A stretch of 8,860 bases of DNA from an uncultured Bacilli bacterium (lineage in GTDB: Bacteria > Bacillota_I > Bacilli_A > RF39 > UBA660), in the NCBI GenBank assembly GCA_947628445.1, contig CANQZX010000048.1, positions 1 to 8,860 on the forward strand, in the 5' to 3' direction. Positions 6,107-8,860 of the stretch are shown in pieces. The notes beneath the pieces are model-generated. The model was not told the origin of the DNA. It saw only the letters and a program-made list of their open reading frames with translations, and ran no database searches. Positions within the stretch are counted from its first letter, which is position 1. Each line of letters opens with the position of its first letter. Made by a program: the position numbers and the translations under genes.

Positions 6107-7612
6107 CTAAATTGTTTTCTTTAAGCGGAGTAAGTAAGCCTTACATTCTGGCATCTTACCTTCCCCATATAATTTTTCCAAGAAAGTAATAAAGCCATCA
6201 ATTTCATCTTTAATATAAGCCAAGTTCAATTGTTCAAATTTCCGTAAGATCTTATGGGCAATTAAGTAATCAATGCCGGCAATTTCATCGCCCCCACAGG
6301 CAACATAAGCGGGAACGAAATCTTTTAATTGTTTGACAATCCGGTTACCAAAAGCCAAACGGAAATGATCGATAACATAACGGTCCATTTGTTGTAATTT
6401 TTCTAAGTTTTCTTCACTAACCGCATGTTCTTCACTGGCTTTAGCAAATAAATTATCTAAATAACTATAACTAATTTTGAAAGCTTCTGTTTCAGGCGCT
6501 TCAAAGGCCTCTGCCTTATCATCGATGGCAATTGGCATCGCCCGGTCATAAACTTTATCAGTTATCATGAAGGTGGAGTCATCGTTATTGATGGTCCCAA
6601 TATACCACATATTTTCTGGAACTTTTAATTTACCTTCGTCTAACTTAACGGGGTCATTTTCCCACACATTTGGAACAAGTTCAACAACCCAGTCTTTTTT
6701 ATTTGGTAATTCCAAAACGGATAACATTTCGGCAAAATAATATTCGACCCGTGAAATATTCATTTCATCTAGTAAGGTAATATAAACCTCATCCGTATAT
6801 TGAGCTTCATACATTTTAGTTAAAATTTCGGTTTCGTTAAATCTTTTTGTAAATTCGTTGAAATAACCAAAGATTTCCGTTGAGTCCCGCCATGAAGGTT
6901 GAACACTGGCTACGGTTGTTTCATTATCAATTAAACTACCAAAAGCATACGCTAAAGATGTTTTGCCAGTTCCGGAAATACCTTCCAAAATAATTAACTT
7001 ATTGGATGCAAAAGAAGCAATAAACAACCGAATTAAATTAATATCATAATATAAATGTAATTTAGAAGCCGAATAATTACGGAATAAATCACATAACTCG
7101 GCTAAAGTAAAGGTATTATTAATTGGTTCGGGTGTAAATTCTTTATATTTTTCATCAACATTCGTTAATTTAAAGAACCGACTTTCGCCTTCTTTTAAGC
7201 CATTGACAGGATTACCATTTTCATCAAGTTCAATTTCCCCATTTTCGTTCGTTAATTCAGCAATCTTTTCATTTTGGCGTTTTAATTTTAAAATATCATT
7301 ATTTAAATTTTCAATTTCTTCAATTAACATATCTTCTTTTCGTACATTGCGCCGATACCGGAAATAAGTCCGAATACTCCGAGCAATAACAAAGAAGATA
7401 AAAGCAAACATTGCTACTAAAAAGATAATGGAAAAGATTAAAATAACTAAACCTACACCAGTTAAATCATTTTTATAGTCATTGACGATTTCAATATAAG
7501 TAACGACATTAAACATTCGCATAAGTCCTTGAAAAAAGGCCTTAAATATACTCACCAACCCATCAAAAAATGGGGTCATAAATTTGGTAAAAAACTCGCT
7601 ATACACACTCAT
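6107..7612 (-). CDS. Membrane-anchored McrB-like AAA+ ATPase
   Basis: A 501-aa ATPase. Residues 1-50 hold two amphipathic hydrophobic stretches, then one strong membrane helix at about 53-77 (VGLVILIFSIIFLVAMFAFIF), a basic stop-transfer run (RTYFRYRRNVRK) and a coiled coil at about 92-121, so the AAA+ domain should be cytosolic. Walker A is GISGTGKT (211-218), Walker B ITLLDEMN (278-285), sensor 1 WYIGTINNDDST (336-347), and a DRA arginine-finger-like motif is at 356-358. The LDEMN and GTIN..D pattern is typical of McrB/AAA_5 (MoxR-like helix-2-insert clade) enzymes, which form rings and remodel partners or translocate DNA. There is no McrB-type DNA-recognition domain; a membrane anchor sits in its place. 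The start overlaps the stop of the preceding gene (ATGA), with a perfect TAAGGAGG seven bases upstream. The following gene encodes a DUF2357-like partner. Client unknown; nucleotide hydrolysis is nearly certain from intact motifs. Confidence 0.88.
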   Translation of the reverse strand: MSVYSEFFTKFMTPFFDGLVSIFKAFFQGLMRMFNVVTYIEIVNDYKNDLTGVGLVILIFSIIFLVAMFAFIFFVIARSIRTYFRYRRNVRKEDMLIEEIENLNNDILKLKRQNEKIAELTNENGEIELDENGNPVNGLKEGESRFFKLTNVDEKYKEFTPEPINNTFTLAELCDLFRNYSASKLHLYYDINLIRLFIASFASNKLIILEGISGTGKTSLAYAFGSLIDNETTVASVQPSWRDSTEIFGYFNEFTKRFNETEILTKMYEAQYTDEVYITLLDEMNISRVEYYFAEMLSVLELPNKKDWVVELVPNVWENDPVKLDEGKLKVPENMWYIGTINNDDSTFMITDKVYDRAMPIAIDDKAEAFEAPETEAFKISYSYLDNLFAKASEEHAVSEENLEKLQQMDRYVIDHFRLAFGNRIVKQLKDFVPAYVACGGDEIAGIDYLIAHKILRKFEQLNLAYIKDEIDGFITFLEKLYGEGKMPECKAYLLRLKKTI

Positions 7613-8706
7613 AATTCTTCCTCCTTAATTATTCGACATATGTCTTCTTCTTTTACGCTTTTCCCAAGATGCTCTTCTACAACTTTAATATTTAATTTTT
7701 GTAATTTTGCTAAGTTATCTTTATTTTCGGCCATAAATTGATGACTAACTAACACTTCGATATCTCTTTTGGTTAATAACTCATCAATATTATTGTCCCG
7801 ATATAAATATATTTTGGCAAAATTATCAACTTTTTGATAGGTCTCATATTTTTCCCAAGGCACTAATAATTTCAAATTGTTTTTAATTAATGGAATATCT
7901 AAAACAGTTAAGCCATCTTTTAAGACCATTTCATCAATCACCGGCACTAAATAAGTATTAACTTTCTTATTCATGATAAACTCTTTCATTAAAAGGACCA
8001 CCAGTAATTCATAACAGACATTTAAATATTCTTTTAAGTATTTCTTCCGATATTTATTAATATATTGGGGCTTTTCTTTTTCTATACCCTCAATCCGGTA
8101 AATAAACCGCACTTTATAATACTCGGGATTCGTACTAATAATTTGATATTCATTATGCCAAAGGTCACTTACAAAATAACTAAAGAACTTTTTATCATTG
8201 GCCACACTCTTTTTAACCTCGTTAAACAATTTATTAATGAGTGGCCGATTGTTCACATATACCTTTAACAATTTTGTTTTACTTAAATGCTTTAACAACT
8301 TTTTAAAATTATTTTTGGTTTTAATATAACTACCATCAATTACATTCGTGGCAATATCAATGTAACTAGCACTACAAATAATAACGGATAAAAGAAAGGT
8401 TTCATTTTTCTTTTCTTTAACCATATTTGGTTGTTCTTGGCTTTTGAAATATTCCATCATGGATAAAAGTACGGCATTAATATTATCATTTAAGTATTCG
8501 ACGGGATTATTCCGATTTAAATTATTATCGTAGTAGTAATTATCGACGAAATGATCAATTATTCCTTCGGCAATTGGCAAAAACTCACTTTTTTTATGCC
8601 ATAGTTCGTTTTCTTCGAGAACAATTAAATCTTCTAATATTTTGGCATAAGACAGGATAATTTTTTTCTTTTTATCTTTGTACTTATCAATTATACTGCT
8701 ACTCAC
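7609..8706 (-). CDS. Uncharacterised 365-aa alpha-helical protein, first gene of the operon
   Basis: I do not recognise a family. The protein is Lys-, Asn- and Leu-rich, mostly helical, with no signal peptide or clear membrane helix, so probably cytosolic. Two moderately hydrophobic helices, ETFLLSVIICSASYIDIATNV (around residues 103-122) and ELLVVLLMKEFIM (around 233-245), look like core helices. The C-terminal ~100 residues alternate short hydrophobic strands and helices (TYLVPVIDEMVLKDGLTVLDIP, then AKIYLYRD, DIEVLVSHQF and NIKVVEE), which could be a small alpha/beta domain. The start is GTG at 8704-8706, six bases after GGGTG and about 20 bases after the predicted transcript start. The gene ends in TGA, overlapping the ATG of the ATPase gene, and its last codons contain that gene's ribosome binding site, so the two are translationally coupled. 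Tight linkage suggests a working partner of the ATPase. Confidence 0.85.
   Translation of the reverse strand: MSSSIIDKYKDKKKKIILSYAKILEDLIVLEENELWHKKSEFLPIAEGIIDHFVDNYYYDNNLNRNNPVEYLNDNINAVLLSMMEYFKSQEQPNMVKEKKNETFLLSVIICSASYIDIATNVIDGSYIKTKNNFKKLLKHLSKTKLLKVYVNNRPLINKLFNEVKKSVANDKKFFSYFVSDLWHNEYQIISTNPEYYKVRFIYRIEGIEKEKPQYINKYRKKYLKEYLNVCYELLVVLLMKEFIMNKKVNTYLVPVIDEMVLKDGLTVLDIPLIKNNLKLLVPWEKYETYQKVDNFAKIYLYRDNNIDELLTKRDIEVLVSHQFMAENKDNLAKLQKLNIKVVEEHLGKSVKEEDICRIIKEEEL
7620..7627 (-). promoter_or_regulatory. Perfect ribosome binding site of the ATPase gene, inside the preceding gene
   Basis: TAAGGAGG on the minus strand, seven bases before the ATG at 7612 and within the last codons of the 365-aa gene. 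Together with the ATGA stop/start overlap it fixes the ATPase start and implies coupled translation of the two proteins. Confidence 0.75.
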
Positions 8707-8732
8707 TCATGTCACCCTACCTATCTTATAAA

Positions 8733-8761
8733 ATTATATCAAACAATAAACCAGAATGCAA
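8733..8761 (-). promoter_or_regulatory. Promoter of the four-gene operon
   Basis: On the minus strand TTGCAT (8756-8761), a 17-bp spacer and a perfect TATAAT (8733-8738). The first start codon is 26 bp downstream, giving a short leader. The -35 box is part of the TATAAATTGC direct repeat (8758-8767), so a protein binding that repeat would be expected to affect promoter use. Confidence 0.55.
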
Positions 8762-8817
8762 TTTATATTTTCAAATTAAGCTAAAAATCTTAATTCTCAA
8801 AGTAAAAGCAATTTATA
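8758..8817. repeat. 10-bp direct repeat flanking the operon promoter
   Basis: GCAATTTATA occurs at 8758-8767 and again at 8808-8817, 50 bp apart (about five helical turns). The first copy overlaps the -35 box and the second overlaps the left arm of the inverted repeat at 8793-8845. Confidence 0.5.
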
Positions 8818-8845
8818 CAATGTGAGTTGCATTTACTTTGAGAAT
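8793..8845. repeat. 19-bp imperfect inverted repeat with 15-bp spacer
   Basis: ATTCTCAAAGTAAAAGCAA (8793-8811) and TTGCATTTACTTTGAGAAT (8827-8845) are inverted copies matching at 18 of 19 positions. The 15-bp spacer is 8812-8826. It lies about 30 bp upstream of the operon's -35 box. It could be an operator for a dimeric regulator, the end of a mobile element lying outside the window, or a hairpin in a leftward transcript; there is no T-tract to make it a clear terminator. Confidence 0.7.
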
Positions 8846-8860
8846 AAGTATTGCATTTAC
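8827..8860. repeat. Direct repeat running off the window edge
   Basis: TTGCATTTAC at 8827-8836 recurs at 8851-8860, 24 bp on, and is cut by the window end. The element in the inverted repeat therefore has at least a partial third copy, so the repeat cluster probably continues beyond the window. Confidence 0.5.

Noticed and set aside
5823..6110. Plus-strand 95-aa open frame
   Set aside because: Antisense to the DUF2357-like gene, whose protein has recognisable motifs and a good ribosome binding site.
7529..7741. Plus-strand 70-aa open frame across the ATPase start
   Set aside because: It covers the coupled junction of two well-supported minus-strand genes and has no start signals.
8065..8268. 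Plus-strand 67-aa open frame
   Set aside because: Antisense to the 365-aa gene; no ribosome binding site or promoter.
1..8860. Use of genetic code 4 (TGA = Trp)
   Set aside because: Trp is encoded by TGG throughout, the 365-aa gene ends naturally in TGA at its overlap with the next start, and reading TGA as Trp at 3726 hits TAA three codons later.

Overview
The window is strongly AT-rich, with TGG for Trp and TGA as a stop (the 365-aa gene ends in TGA), purine-rich Shine-Dalgarno sequences, sigma-A type promoters (TATAAT boxes with 17-bp spacers) and hairpin/T-tract terminators. This fits a low-GC Firmicutes/Bacilli or non-code-4 Mycoplasmatota-like bacterium, probably an uncultured host-associated lineage. 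That placement is inferred from style only; no rRNA or universal marker is present.

Left part (1-2232): a leftward promoter at the edge serves a gene outside the window. Two plus-strand paralogous genes of unknown function (295 and 265 aa) each have their own promoter and terminator. Between them, on the minus strand, is a small two-helix membrane protein resembling phage holins of the Hol44 / superfamily V type. The holin-like gene and the first paralog converge on a shared bidirectional terminator.

Middle (2201-2904): a 206-aa sigma-70 family factor on the minus strand, resembling the SigE/SigK type, overlaps the end of the second paralog by four bases. Its extended -10 promoter lies directly against the terminator of the operon upstream of it.

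Right part (2874-8860): a minus-strand operon of four tightly packed genes (gaps of -4, 9 and 14 bp) runs from a promoter near 8733-8761 to a terminator at 2874-2904. In order of transcription it encodes (1) an unrecognised 365-aa alpha-helical protein, (2) a 501-aa McrB-like AAA+ ATPase anchored by one N-terminal membrane helix, (3) a 366-aa protein with DUF2357/McrC-N-like signatures and no visible nuclease motif, and (4) a single-pass surface protein with a cytosolic N-terminal region, a long array of Asp/Asn/Gly-rich, Cys-paired calcium-binding repeats arranged in three units of about 134 aa, and a C-terminal beta-rich domain. A two-base deletion at the boundary of the second and third repeat units breaks gene 4 in this sequence. 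The operator-like region at the right edge has a 19-bp imperfect inverted repeat and further partial copies.

The best candidate for an undescribed system is this operon: a McrBC-derived ATPase/adaptor pair that appears to have lost its nuclease, moved to the membrane and become coupled to a calcium-binding cell-surface protein. Its function is unknown; surface-structure assembly/remodelling and envelope-associated defence are both open.
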